Origin: Peptococcaceae bacterium BICA1-8
GTDB lineage: Bacteria; Bacillota; Peptococcia; Peptococcales; BICA1-8
Assembly (NCBI GenBank): GCA_000802045.1
Contig: JUEF01000138.1
Span: 1 to 58,605 of the forward strand
DNA: 58,605 nt
Reading direction: 5' to 3'
Of this stretch, positions 1-9,191 are shown piece after piece. Position 1 is the stretch's first letter; every line of letters begins with the position of its first letter. The notes beneath the pieces are model-generated. The model made no database searches and was not told the DNA's origin. It was given only the letters and a program-made list of their open reading frames with translations. Made by a program: the position numbers and the translations under genes.

Positions 1-264
1 AAAATCCCGGAAATCATTGAATTAACAATGAAATATCGGGATTTTATTTCTATCATCTGCAAAAGTCAGGAAAAAATCATAAAATTACGTAGCCAAGGAA
101 ATTCAAATAAGCTTCAACGCTCTAAAGCTTCGCTTAATGAATCTTCTAAGGATGTCATAATCAATCGACAGAAACTCAAAATCAAAGCCCTTGACGAGGA
201 GAATTCTATGTTGCGTACAGAATTACAAATACTTTATGGTAAACTAGCTATATACCAAACTTAA
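1..264 (+). CDS. Partial transposon-accessory-like protein (5' end outside window)
   Basis: The reading frame is open from the first base of the window, so the ATG at 28 is probably internal and the gene begins upstream. The visible 87 residues are basic at the start and end in a coiled-coil-like stretch (KIKALDEENSMLRTELQ, then YGKL). That ending resembles the small DUF6262/TnpC-type proteins that accompany Tn554-like tyrosine-recombinase transposons; this family call rests on the C-terminal pattern only. No recombinase is visible because the upstream side is cut off. It is followed by a perfect inverted repeat at 303-333 that may be its terminator. If correct, it marks the edge of a mobile element next to the intron remnant. 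Confidence 0.4.
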   Translation, partial: KIPEIIELTMKYRDFISIICKSQEKIIKLRSQGNSNKLQRSKASLNESSKDVIINRQKLKIKALDEENSMLRTELQILYGKLAIYQT

Positions 265-302
265 TAGATAAATCTTTATCTACGTGCACATGCTACTGAC
301 GA

Positions 303-333
303 TTAGTGAGAGTGTTTCCAGCTCTCTCACTAA
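303..333. repeat. Perfect 10-bp inverted repeat
   Basis: The arms TTAGTGAGAG (303-312) and CTCTCACTAA (324-333) are perfect complements around an 11-nt loop. There is no clear T-run on either side, so it is a weak terminator candidate for the gene ending at 264. The stop codon of the truncated intron reverse transcriptase lies inside the right arm, so the repeat sits exactly at the broken 3' end of the intron. Confidence 0.5.
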
Positions 334-968
334 TTTCCTCCATATAAGATAGCGCTACCCTGCGGAGTCCCGTTAGGGGTTGCGTATTTCTTGCCGTTTT
401 CCATATAACCTGCTTTGAGCATTTGTCTGACTAGCCTAAGGATTCGTCCATCACTGATTTGCTCTGCGATCATATCGATCAGTGGTTCATGATGTACCTT
501 TCCAAAGAAGTCGCGCAAATCTGCATCTACGACCCATTCACATCCATCTATGAGTTTACGATAGATTTTCCGCATCGCTTGATGGGTGGATCGTCCGGTG
601 CGATAACCGAAGCTACACTCGCTAAACAGAGGTTCAAAGATCGGTTCCAATCGATTCTTCAGCGCTTGCTGGCATACTCTATCCCGAATTGCTGGGATTC
701 CAAGTGGACGTTTCTCGTTCGGTTTTCCTCTTTTGGGGATATACTGACGTTTAACTGGCATCGGTCTATATGTTTCTTCCTTCAGTTCTTGATGTAGCTG
801 TGCCAATTCGGCTTCTGCTACCTTCTCAAACGCCGGAATACTTACTTTGTCGATGCCCCCACTTCCCTTATTTGCTTTCACTGATTCCCATGCTAATTCT
901 AAGTTCGTCTTGTGGTATACCTTGTCAATTAAAGAATGAACTTTTCGTACTGTGCCTTCTGCTTTCAT
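330..968 (-). pseudogene. ltrA: Truncated group II intron reverse transcriptase/maturase (N-terminal 212 aa)
   Basis: The frame begins with the usual intron RT N-terminus and contains RT blocks 0-3: NKGSGGIDKVSI near residue 35, RPLGIPAIRDRVCQQAL near 87, FSECSFGYRTGRSTHQA near 113, and the first catalytic motif VVDADLRDFF near 145. It reaches TPNGTPQG at about residue 200, where homologues continue into GGVISPLLANIYL and the YADD catalytic box. Here the frame runs instead into unrelated sequence and stops in an inverted repeat. Without YADD, the X (maturase) domain and the HNH domain it must be inactive. The family is certain from the motifs; activity is excluded by the truncation. Confidence 0.9.
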
Positions 969-2061
969 TCGTTTCGTATCCTCCGCCTACAAGTTTTGGG
1001 TCTTTCACTTAGGGAATATTCCTCCCTACTCGCGAAACTAATGCCAGTTTCAGCCTTCATAAAGCGAGCCGCCTTCCCCTTCTGATTCACCTTTTGAGTG
1101 AATCGAAGCCAGTTACACCAAGGTAACTGATCCAGACGTTTCTGTTGTTCGTCTGTTCCTAAGTAGTATGCGGCTCTCCGACTTCTCGCCATGCATCTGG
1201 TATGCATTTCGGGGTTTCCTTATAGCAACCATTACTGAATTACCGCGCGTTCTTCTGAAGTGGCAGGCGCAGTTCAACCACTTCGACTTTATTTACCCAC
1301 TCGTCCTGCAAGTGCAATTATTCCAGACATGACGAGATCTCCATGGGTCACATCGTCATCTTCCGTACCATGCCGCCCGCACACACCTTGGTGCGATGGG
1401 TGAACTAGTAACGCCTTCGTCTCCATAGTGCAGACTCGACCTTGCCCCATCTTTGGCCGACCGGTTCGCGATTCGGGTAGCCCCGTTTCACTACGGCCTG
1501 GTACTTCTCCTCAAGCCCTTCAGACTCCGCCTCACAACGGACGCCCTGCCCTCTGGCTTATTCGCCAGTCCCCGAGACGTTACTCCCGAGTTTGGATATG
1601 AGTCTCCTAGTCCGAGACTCAGTGGGACTTTAACCCACCTGATGATCGTGCTGCCACGCACGCACTATGCCGTAATCCGACTCCCTAGCTTAAACCCTTT
1701 TGTCTCGCTTGTTGTTTAGACTTGCTTCGACATACTCTCACCGAGAGAGGCGCTAGGGTCTCCCACGTTCACACTAATTGACACTATCTAGCTCGCCATG
1801 GTCTCCGACCCCGGAGAAGCCTGATTACACTTGCCATTAACGCATAATCAGATTTTGTCTGCTGCTGGTTCCAACACATCGACCTTCTCATCGGGCTTAC
1901 GGGGCTCAATCCCTTCAGCTTTCGCTTACGGCTCGCTATCTCCCTTGCCTACGCTTAAACCTAAGATTACTCTTTTGGCTCCAAGGCTAGGTAATGGCGG
2001 TTGGCTACTCCTTACCATGTAACATTCGCAGTTACTTCAATTAGTGCGCCTCGTGGCGCAC
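350..2061 (-). mobile_element. Group II intron remnant, 3' truncated
   Basis: Read on the minus strand the element starts at 2061 with GTGCGCC, the typical 5' end of bacterial group II introns. About 1 kb of non-coding, structured sequence (domains I-IV region) follows, then the N-terminal part of a reverse transcriptase. The RT reading frame breaks off just after GTPQG near position 355. The rest of the RT, the maturase domain and domains V/VI are missing, so the intron should be unable to splice or move. The 5' end abuts a GGGGACGGTTCT repeat that in turn interrupts a moeA-like gene. Short ORFs inside 1200-2060 on either strand are not convincing genes. Confidence 0.8.
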
Positions 2062-2062
2062 A

Positions 2063-2096
2063 GAACCGTCCCCAAATTGTCCCCAAATTGTCCCTG
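2063..2096. repeat. GGGGACAATTT-type repeat unit (REP-like)
   Basis: On the minus strand the segment reads GGGACAATTT, GGGGACAATTT, GGGGACGGTTCT: two direct copies of a 10-11 bp unit and a diverged third. It lies exactly between the moeA fragment and the 5' end of the group II intron. The GGGGACA core recurs at 15961-15980 and, as full palindromes, in several acs-operon gaps. Elements of this kind are commonly spread by RAYT/IS200-like transposases, but no such gene is present here. Confidence 0.5.
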
Positions 2097-2097
2097 T

Positions 2098-2291
2098 AGT
2101 GTCGGCAGCCCTAAAAGCAAAGCCATCCAAAGGCGATTTTTTAAAGGAAGGCACATTTATGGGTGAGTAAATATCATTAGCCAATATACGGTGATTTGCC
2201 TTTTCTATGGGAGAATATTCTGTTAAGGGATATTTATAAATCCTAGTAGTATTTTCTGGCCGTCTTCCAATTGGGCTGCTTTAAACCTCAT
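2098..2291 (-). pseudogene. moeA: moeA N-terminal fragment, truncated and frameshifted
   Basis: The minus strand from the ATG at 2291 encodes MRFKAAQLEDGQKILLG. After a one-base frame change near 2225 it continues with IEKANHRILANDIYSPINVP and SFKKSPLDGFAFRAADT. The RILANDIYSPINVP..KSPLDGFAFRAADT block is the classic N-terminal signature of MoeA, which inserts molybdate into molybdopterin. The fragment starts three bases after the stop of the preceding MoeA-like gene, so the two were once an operon. After AADT it runs into the GGGGACA repeat and the group II intron, and the remaining roughly 330 residues are absent from the window. It is clearly non-functional here. Confidence 0.75.
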
Positions 2292-2293
2292 TG

Positions 2294-3323
2294 TTATACC
2301 CCTTTTCCAAAACTGCAGTGGGGGAATGTACATGGTTTACACTCTAAACAGAGTCCACCATGACCTAATTCGATAAAATCGGCTTTGCTAATTTTTTCTC
2401 CCGTTAAGACCCGGGGTAAAATTAAATCAAATATAGTAGTTTTAGCATACATTACACACCCTGGTAGCCCCATAATAGGAATATTATTTAAGTATCCCAA
2501 TAGAAACATGGCTCCGGGTAATACTGGTGCTCCATAGGTGACAATATTAGTTCCTAATTCCTTAATAGCAGAAAGAGTAACATCATCGGGATCTACTGAC
2601 ATACCACCAGTTGTAAGAATTATTTCAGCACCTTGTTCAATTAGTTTTTTTATTGCTTTCTGAATAAGTTCTTTGGAATCAGGTACTATTATTTGGCCAA
2701 TTACTTCACTGCCATATGACTCTAATTTATTTCTTAGTTCAGGCCCAAAAGCTTCTTGAATCCTACCATAAAATACTTCATTTCCAGTTGTCACTACACC
2801 TGCTTTATATGAATTATATGGTCTTATTTCAATTAAATTTACTTGGGAACAGATCCTCTCTATATGTTTTATTGGTCTCTCATCAATAACTAATGGTATA
2901 ATTCTCGTACCGGCCACTTTTTCTCCCTCTATTACCGGACTGTTATTATGAGAAGTTGCAAACATTATATTATCTATGGAATTAATTTCCCTTAATAGGT
3001 CTTTATTTATCTTTAAACCACCGCTATGCTCTACAATTAGATTCACCTTTCCTTCTTTGGGTTCTGGGTTCTGAAAAGGTAATACCTTTTTTTCCTCCTG
3101 CTTTGGCTAACCGTAGTGCAGCCTCATCTTCGTGAATCTTTGTTTCATCAGTCTTCATAATGTAAATATGCTCTTTACCTAGCTTTAAAAGTTCAGGAAT
3201 ATCCTGAATAGAAATAATATGACCCTTTTTAAAAACCCTGCCTTTAAATTCATTAGGTACTATTTTTGTAATATCATGACACAATACCATTCCCACAGCA
3301 TCTTCAACCCTTATCTTTTCCAT
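2294..3323 (-). pseudogene. MoeA-like molybdopterin-binding protein, frameshifted by a 7-bp duplication
   Basis: Two overlapping frames make one protein of about 340 residues. The first part (3323 to about 3073) holds MEKIRVEDAVGMVLCHDITKIV. The second part contains the MoCF-binding core VVTTGNEVFYGRI, LTTGGMSVDPDDV and GLPGCVMYAKTT, plus a Cys-rich tail (CLECKPCTFPHC). This family sits near formate dehydrogenase and other molybdoenzyme genes and probably handles molybdopterin. The break is a perfect tandem duplication of GGGTTCT at 3059-3065 and 3066-3072. Removing one copy restores SEPKEGKVNLIVEHSGGL, the expected joining sequence. The start has a good GGGGGAT ribosome site. It could be a pseudogene, a slipped-strand phase switch, or an assembly artefact. 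Confidence 0.8.
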
Positions 3324-3362
3324 AAAGTTTATCCCCCTTCAAGGCACTCTTTTGTTGTAGTA

Positions 3363-3537
3363 TAAAAAAGGTTTACTCTATCCTTATCTCAGAAATAGAG
3401 ATGAAGATAGAGTAAACCTATCACTTATTCTGCTTTCCAAGAAGGGTGGTAAAACCGTTTCCAGCTATACCCCGTGAGTAAAAAAGCAATCTTTACTCAG
3501 GACTGTATTCCATAGAATAGGAAATACAGCCTCGAAG
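3363..3537 (-). promoter_or_regulatory. Structured leader RNA with terminator; candidate Moco/Tuco-type riboswitch
   Basis: Read on the minus strand between tatA and the MoeA-like gene, the RNA shows four elements. These are a stem CTGTATT../..AATACAG, a stem GAGTAAA/TTTACTC, a nine-pair hairpin closed by a GAAA tetraloop (3448-3471), and a strong intrinsic terminator. The terminator arms GGTTTACTCTATC and GATAGAGTAAACC (3363-3419) are followed by T6. The 5' terminator arm repeats the TTTACTC of the second stem, so GAGTAAA can pair with either copy. That is the mutually exclusive architecture of a transcription-attenuation riboswitch. A molybdenum- or tungsten-cofactor ligand is suggested only by the downstream gene and the GNRA hairpin; the aptamer was not matched to a covariance model. 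Confidence 0.45.
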
Positions 3538-3573
3538 AATATATTAGAGAGGTGTTTGATTTTAAGATTTTAA

Positions 3574-3768
3574 TTATACTTTTTCTTTTTCATCTATCGC
3601 TTGTATGATGTCTTTTTGAGTTGAACTTACAGCTCCTTTAAATTCTTTAATGCTTTTACCCATTGCCTTTCCTACTTCCGGTAATTTACCTGGACCAAAA
3701 ATTATCAAGGCAAGGGCTAAAATCAACATCAATTCAGGTAAACCAATATTAGGTAAAATACCAAACAT
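3574..3768 (-). CDS. tatA: Sec-independent translocase subunit TatA
   Basis: This 64-residue protein has one N-terminal membrane helix (about residues 8-25, [17 protein letters not shown]), the [20 protein letters not shown] hinge and amphipathic helix, and a charged C-terminus, which is the whole TatA/E architecture. TatA multimers form the pore for folded, cofactor-loaded proteins with twin-arginine signals. It lies directly downstream of a reductase operon in which both the catalytic and Fe-S subunits carry twin-arginine motifs, so it is probably a dedicated or supplementary pore component. No tatC is in the window. A 195-bp gap separates it from the catalytic subunit; it may be co-transcribed or have its own promoter. 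Confidence 0.93.
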   Translation of the reverse strand: MFGILPNIGLPELMLILALALIIFGPGKLPEVGKAMGKSIKEFKGAVSSTQKDIIQAIDEKEKV

Positions 3769-3963
3769 TATAAAACTCCCTTCTAATAGCTACTAAAAAG
3801 ACAAATTATCCTTTAATGCTTTTAATAGCTGCATATCTTCTGTTATAAATTGTTTAGTTAATAACGCTAAATTTAAAATAAAAATTAATACTTGCTAAAG
3901 GACGTGCGCATACCAAGGGTTTCTACCGATGGTCCTAATAGTGGTTGAAATTTTATTTTTTTA

Positions 3964-6900
3964 TTATATTTTTATCACTTCTACCCTGGCATCTAATTGA
4001 GATGCTCCACCACCTACCCAATCGGAAAGGCACGCTTTTCCTATAGATTCATCTACCCGTTGTAGATTATTGAACGAAAAGCCTGTATCTCTCCCCTTGG
4101 CATAACCACTGTTGTTTTCACCACTAGCCCAGTCGGTATGGCCGTATTCGGTCAACTCGGATGTTTTGATGCCGTCAATTGTAATCGATTTAGAGCCATA
4201 GGCAAAATGCCCGTAATTGAAAGAACAACCTACTACACCCGGCTTAATACCGCTAGTAACAGTAACTAAAGCCTCTACCTCATAATTAGGCGAGCTTACC
4301 TTGACCTTATCTCCATCTTTTATTCCTCTGGCGTTAGCATCTTTTGGATTCATCCATAAACTATTTTCTGCGTTAATTTCCCTTAACCAGGTATTACTAA
4401 TATTGCGATGGGTACCAATATGGGAAGCCTTCCAATTAATTAACTGCAAGGGATAATCAGCGTCAACTACTTTTTGTCCACTGTAAAAGCTTATTTCCTC
4501 CATTTTTGGCAATCCATCAAAGAGTGAACCATCATAAGAATTTTTAGTTTTAGCTGTATTTTCATCATGAAAAATTGCTTGAGCACCAAACTTGTACTTT
4601 ATATACTCTCCTTCATAGCCTGACCCCTTAGCTTCAAATCGGCCACCCCGATTTAAGACATATACTACCTTCTTCCACTCTCCAGGTGTAACAGCTCGTC
4701 GCCATTGATCAATATTAAAAAATTGGCCTAAAGCTTTTCCCCTTGTTTTCTTAAATATTTCCAGCTCTTCCTCAGATGCATCAGGGACAGGTGTACCATC
4801 ATATGCAATATTGGCAATCATTTTCAGGTAAAAGTCTTCCGCCCGGTCTAAACTGCCGCCACCTGTAAAGGAGTTCACACCTACGCCAGGCAGGCCCATT
4901 TTTTTAGCAATCTCTATATAAACATCTTCGGTTGGCCTTGGCTCAGGATAGACCCTTGTTACCGGCTGTTGAAACTGCATTACCTTAAGTGGCTGATTTG
5001 GATAGGTACTTTCAGTTCCGAACCGCTCTAAGTATGTTACATCCGGTAGTACATAATCGGCATAAGTGGCCGTTTCTCCCATAACGATATCAGATACTAC
5101 TAATAGCGGAATAGCTTTTTCATCCTTTAATATTTCCTCTTGCAAAAACCCAGCAGGAATAGATAATATAGGTGAAATCCGGTGAATAAACATTGCCTTA
5201 ATGGGATATGGATAGCCAGCGGCAGCACTAGGCAATACCTCATGGGTAATATGGTTTGACAATGGAAACCAGGGCCTTTTGGCCGGATAACCATCACGTT
5301 CAAACAAAGTCGTCTTCTCATAAGCCTTGCTTACTCGCACTAAGGAAATCCCCCATGGTTTAAAGCCTTTAGGTACAGCCTTTATATTATAACGGCCTTG
5401 CCACGGGTTGAATTTCGCCCCACTGCTGATGCTACCGCCTTTCCAATCATAATTACCTATTAAGTGATTTAATGTGTTAATAGCTCGCACAGCATAAAAT
5501 CCATTGGCATGCATAGCCGGTCCTCGGTAGGAGATTATACTAGCCTTTTTGCCATAGGCAGTAAACTCACGAGCCAGCTCAACTATTTCCTCCACCTTAA
5601 CACCAGATATTTTGGCATATTCAGCTAAAGTATATTCCATTACCCTCTCTTTATATAAGGTAAAGACAGATTTTACCCTGATACCATTAATAGTTGTATC
5701 AACTTCTAATTCTCCTTCACTTGCCTCCAGATGGGACATTGGCTTTCCATTTTGGAGTACTACAAAATCTTTTTCGTTACCAATGCCAACTTCATTAGCC
5801 CTAAGCTTTGGCTTTTGTGGTTTATCTATATTAACTAGATACGATGCATCTGACCAGGTAGGCTCCCCATCTAGCTTAGCAGTTTCTTTATTGGGGTTAA
5901 TTAAATACCTGTGATCATAACGTTCATTTTCTATAATCCAACGAGCCATTCCCAAGGCTAGTGCAGCATCTGTCCCTGGTTTAGGTACAACCCACATATC
6001 AGCTTTTTCGGCTGCATTACTTAAACGGGGGTCGATTACTGCCATCTTCATGCCCCTTTGAATAGCATTAATATATTTGGGGGCCAACCAGGTTGGGCCT
6101 TTATTAGCTACAAAAGGGTCTGTTCCCCAAACAATGTGAAATTTTGAATGATCAATATCACCATACATTCTCTTTTTGGGGTCGGCACCGGCAAAAGATC
6201 GGATATTGCCAAAAACACCACTCATGCCACAAATACCACCATGGTGAATAGAGTTAATACTGCCGATAGTTTTAGCCCAAAACCGGTCCTGAATAAAGTC
6301 CCGCCGATGACCTACCATACTGACAATTTGATTGGACTTAGGTCCAAAATCAGGATGATTAGTGTCAATCAAAACATCTTTATATTTTGCATGAAAGGCT
6401 TCTTTTGACATTTCCTCGCTCTTTACTTTATCCCAATCAGCCATAACCTGTTCCTCTTCTACATAAGCCCAACTTTTTTTGAGGGCCGGTGTACCCAGGT
6501 CAGAGGAGCCGTTAACAATTTCATTGATAGCCTGCTCCCAGCTAATTGTTTGCCACTGGCCACTTCCTCTAGGACCTACTCTTTTTAAAGGTTTACGCAA
6601 TCTGGTGGCGTCAAAGGCAGTCTGAATACCAGCTTGACCCTTCAAACAGGTTCTTCCACCACGAAAGCCCCGACCATCTACTGCCACGTCCCCAAATCCC
6701 TTAGCTGCCTGTACCGGAGATGTATTATAATCAATATGGCCAAAGGGCTCCATATTTAACGGACTATAGGGGTTACCCGCTATCTTTTTTACAATGGCAG
6801 TACAAGACAGATTTTCTGCTCCTTTGGTAACGATCGCTTTAATAGTACATTGAGTGTTACACTGGTCACATTGAGAATAAATGACATCTTCTGCCGTGTA

Positions 6901-7104
6901 GTCGTCATATTCAGAGCCAACACCATGATATTCTAACTGGTTTGGGACATCACTGCCAGCTATGGCAAATTTATCTAAATATACTGATCCAGCCCCTACT
7001 GCAGCTCCCGCAGCCACTCCGCCTTTAATAAATTGCCTTCTGTTTAGGCCCCGTCTCTTTTCGCTAACTTTGATGTCAATACTATCAATTTTTATATCAG
7101 CCAT
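3964..7104 (-). CDS. Tat-exported molybdopterin oxidoreductase, tetrathionate/selenate reductase-like catalytic subunit
   Basis: A large (1046 aa) member of the DMSO-reductase superfamily. A twin-arginine signal (RRQFIKGG, residues 22-29) directs export. An N-terminal [4Fe-4S] site is formed by C79, C82, C86 and C153. The probable molybdenum ligand is C292 in HHGGICGMSG. The C-terminal molydopterin-binding domain holds NWKASHIGTHRNISNTWLR near residue 900. The size, a Cys-type ligand and the gene order Fe-S, NrfD, catalytic subunit match TtrBCA and SrdBCA rather than the shorter PhsA/PsrA, but the substrate (tetrathionate, selenate, polysulfide or arsenate) cannot be decided from sequence alone. 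It overlaps the NrfD gene by 8 bases and has a strong GGAGGAGTG ribosome site. Expression is probably driven by the sigma-54 promoter at 9192-9207. Confidence 0.85.
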   Translation of the reverse strand: MADIKIDSIDIKVSEKRRGLNRRQFIKGGVAAGAAVGAGSVYLDKFAIAGSDVPNQLEYHGVGSEYDDYTAEDVIYSQCDQCNTQCTIKAIVTKGAENLSCTAIVKKIAGNPYSPLNMEPFGHIDYNTSPVQAAKGFGDVAVDGRGFRGGRTCLKGQAGIQTAFDATRLRKPLKRVGPRGSGQWQTISWEQAINEIVNGSSDLGTPALKKSWAYVEEEQVMADWDKVKSEEMSKEAFHAKYKDVLIDTNHPDFGPKSNQIVSMVGHRRDFIQDRFWAKTIGSINSIHHGGICGMSGVFGNIRSFAGADPKKRMYGDIDHSKFHIVWGTDPFVANKGPTWLAPKYINAIQRGMKMAVIDPRLSNAAEKADMWVVPKPGTDAALALGMARWIIENERYDHRYLINPNKETAKLDGEPTWSDASYLVNIDKPQKPKLRANEVGIGNEKDFVVLQNGKPMSHLEASEGELEVDTTINGIRVKSVFTLYKERVMEYTLAEYAKISGVKVEEIVELAREFTAYGKKASIISYRGPAMHANGFYAVRAINTLNHLIGNYDWKGGSISSGAKFNPWQGRYNIKAVPKGFKPWGISLVRVSKAYEKTTLFERDGYPAKRPWFPLSNHITHEVLPSAAAGYPYPIKAMFIHRISPILSIPAGFLQEEILKDEKAIPLLVVSDIVMGETATYADYVLPDVTYLERFGTESTYPNQPLKVMQFQQPVTRVYPEPRPTEDVYIEIAKKMGLPGVGVNSFTGGGSLDRAEDFYLKMIANIAYDGTPVPDASEEELEIFKKTRGKALGQFFNIDQWRRAVTPGEWKKVVYVLNRGGRFEAKGSGYEGEYIKYKFGAQAIFHDENTAKTKNSYDGSLFDGLPKMEEISFYSGQKVVDADYPLQLINWKASHIGTHRNISNTWLREINAENSLWMNPKDANARGIKDGDKVKVSSPNYEVEALVTVTSGIKPGVVGCSFNYGHFAYGSKSITIDGIKTSELTEYGHTDWASGENNSGYAKGRDTGFSFNNLQRVDESIGKACLSDWVGGGASQLDARVEVIKI

Positions 7105-8377
7105 TATCTTTCACTCCTCCACCTATTTTTTCAATTGGACTGCTTAAATCCACCGGTAATATAGAGACTGATAGTGAATATAATAATAATCCGAAACCAA
7201 TAACTCCCACACTGGTCATCCATTCAACGGAAGAGGGAAAATAGTAACCCCCTGTCAGGCCTCCCAATTGGGGTATTAGTAATGGTGGAACAACGATATT
7301 AAATCTTACTGCCACTATCCCGAATACAACCATAATTGCTCCTATTAGCAAGGCATTTACTGATTCTCTAAATTTAAAATATAGAAAAATAGGAACAACG
7401 GCCCCAATAAATGTCTGCCCTAGCCAAAATGAAATTAAAGAAAATTTTCCACCAAAAAGGATTGCTAGCGTATCCAATGCATGATGATCAAGGCTATATG
7501 CCGATATCAAATACTCATAAAACTGCAAACCAATGTCAACTATCAAAAAGCCTATCATTAACCCAGCCAAAGATTGCACCATGGTCTTATCAACCTGACC
7601 TCCCATCACCTTTTGCCTGATAATATAAAATGTAATCAATAAAGCAGTTCCAGAAACTAAAGCAGAAACCACAAAAATCACAGGGAAGATAGCACTATTC
7701 CAGTAATGTTGAGCTTTAACCACAGCAAACAAGGCACCGGTCCCACCATGTACACCGAAAATCGCAATAGGAATACCAATTGAGCCTAATATTTTAAGCC
7801 ATTTGTGATCTCTTTCTTCAGACTGTTTAGACAAATCAGTGCTACCGAGCGAACAGATTTTTGCTATCTTACCCTTTAGGTCATTCCTTTGGGCATTTTT
7901 AATTAAATCTTGTCTCATGGATAAATAAAGCTCAGTAATTAAAATTAACACATATAATCCGTAAAAACGCACTTCATAGGATAAGACACTAAATGGATTA
8001 AAGTAAACCAAGCTATGCCAAAATTTTTCCATTCTACCTAAATCAAGAGAAATGAACATCATAGCTAAAACCATACTCAATATTGCAGCCAACAGAGCCT
8101 CCCGGCCAATCTTCTCGTATTTCTCCATCCCAAAAACAAAGATCAAAGAAGATAAAAGAAAAGCTCCCGCACTTAGTCCCACAAAATAAATATAAAAGGC
8201 TACCCAAGCTCCCCAAGGCACATTAGAAGTCAAATTAGTGCTAATTAAGCCAGTTTGCACCCTCATACTCAATCCATATACCCCTACTAACATAAGTACT
8301 AATAAAAAACCATACCAGATAACACGGTTGCTTTTTACCAGTGTTGTTATATTTTGAGCAATTGTTTTACTGGGCAT
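7097..8377 (-). CDS. NrfD/TtrC-type membrane quinol-oxidising subunit
   Basis: A polytopic membrane protein of 426 residues with around ten hydrophobic helices, beginning VIWYGFLLVLMLVGVYGLSM. It belongs to the NrfD/PsrC family, which exchanges electrons between the quinone pool and a periplasmic-side Fe-S subunit without haem. A soluble hydrophilic loop around residues 175-195 lies between helices. I chose the ATG at 8377, which has GAGGTGG six bases upstream; the longer GTG start at 8386 lies within that ribosome site. The gene follows the Fe-S subunit by about 10 bases and overlaps the catalytic gene, so the three proteins are translationally coupled and form one membrane complex. Confidence 0.88.
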   Translation of the reverse strand: MPSKTIAQNITTLVKSNRVIWYGFLLVLMLVGVYGLSMRVQTGLISTNLTSNVPWGAWVAFYIYFVGLSAGAFLLSSLIFVFGMEKYEKIGREALLAAILSMVLAMMFISLDLGRMEKFWHSLVYFNPFSVLSYEVRFYGLYVLILITELYLSMRQDLIKNAQRNDLKGKIAKICSLGSTDLSKQSEERDHKWLKILGSIGIPIAIFGVHGGTGALFAVVKAQHYWNSAIFPVIFVVSALVSGTALLITFYIIRQKVMGGQVDKTMVQSLAGLMIGFLIVDIGLQFYEYLISAYSLDHHALDTLAILFGGKFSLISFWLGQTFIGAVVPIFLYFKFRESVNALLIGAIMVVFGIVAVRFNIVVPPLLIPQLGGLTGGYYFPSSVEWMTSVGVIGFGLLLYSLSVSILPVDLSSPIEKIGGGVKDNG

Positions 8378-8387
8378 TTTTTCCACC

Positions 8388-9134
8388 TCACTTTAGATAA
8401 TATACTCTTGGCTCAGTTGCCATGTTTTCTTTTAATCGCACTGCTCTACCACTATGCACTAATTTACTGACAATACTATCAGGATTATTTAAGTCACCAA
8501 TGTAACGGGCATCTCCGAGACAGGTTTCGACGCATGCCGGCTCTTCACCACGCTGTAAGCGATGAAAGCAAAAATGACATTTTCGGACTATCCCAACCGG
8601 GGCTTTTTTCTTTCTTTCTCCTTTTTCTACTCCGTACTCATTAGTCTGATAGCTGTTGTACCCTAGCATTTCCTGCTCGTAATTTTCACCAAAATCAAAG
8701 TACCTGGCACCATAAGGACAGGCCACCATGCAATAACGACAGCCAATACAGCGGTTATAATCGATAGCGACAATACCATTTTTCATTTTGTAAGTAGCCT
8801 TTACAGGACAAACCTGCTTACAGGCAGGTTGATCACATTGCATACAAGGCCTAGGTGTATTAATTTTGGTCACATTAGGGAAAGTGCCTACTTTCTCTTT
8901 CAAGACCACATTATAAGTTACCCCGGGCGGAGTGCGATTTTCTGCTTTACAAGATACAGTACAAGTATCACAGCCAATGCACTTCTGTAAATCAATCACC
9001 ATTGCCCATTTTGTTTCTTTTGGTCTAGCCTCATCTTCTGCCAATAACTCAGCCGCCCAAGCTTTTGCTCCAAAAGAACTAGACTTAAAAAAATCTCTTC
9101 TTGATATCTTTTCTTTGATGTTCTCTTTTACCAT
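8388..9134 (-). CDS. Four-cluster ferredoxin-like subunit (TtrB/PsrB/DmsB type)
   Basis: A 248-residue electron-transfer subunit. It has four Cys motifs for [4Fe-4S] clusters: CIGCDTCTVSC from C52, CMQCDQPACKQVC, CIGCRYCMVAC, and CHFCFHRLQ..CVETC. The N-terminus has a twin-arginine-like signal (SRRDFF near residue 11) followed by a short hydrophobic segment; it may be exported together with the catalytic subunit. It should pass electrons from the NrfD quinol site to the molybdenum subunit. It is the first gene after the sigma-54 promoter, 58 bases downstream of the -12 element, with GGGGTG before the ATG. The exact physiological substrate is inherited from the catalytic subunit and is unknown. 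Confidence 0.9.
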   Translation of the reverse strand: MVKENIKEKISRRDFFKSSSFGAKAWAAELLAEDEARPKETKWAMVIDLQKCIGCDTCTVSCKAENRTPPGVTYNVVLKEKVGTFPNVTKINTPRPCMQCDQPACKQVCPVKATYKMKNGIVAIDYNRCIGCRYCMVACPYGARYFDFGENYEQEMLGYNSYQTNEYGVEKGERKKKAPVGIVRKCHFCFHRLQRGEEPACVETCLGDARYIGDLNNPDSIVSKLVHSGRAVRLKENMATEPRVYYLK

Positions 9135-9191
9135 GTGGTTTCACCCCATTCACAAGTTAAAAAATTATGATAACTACAATGATTATATTAA

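Noticed and set aside
965-1207. Minus-strand 80-residue reading frame inside the intron
   Set aside because: It lies in the intron RNA part upstream of the RT start, has no family pattern and no convincing ribosome site.
1453-2022. Plus-strand reading frames of 63-88 residues
   Set aside because: They are antisense to the structured group II intron RNA and have no start signals; shadow frames.
5612-6408. Plus-strand reading frames inside the molybdenum subunit gene
   Set aside because: Antisense shadows of a long, motif-rich gene.
7097-9134. Formate dehydrogenase or nitrate reductase operon
   Set aside because: An NrfD subunit with a four-cluster Fe-S protein and a 1046-aa catalytic subunit with GGICGMSG fits the Ttr/Srd/Psr group better; no Sec or NarG features are present.
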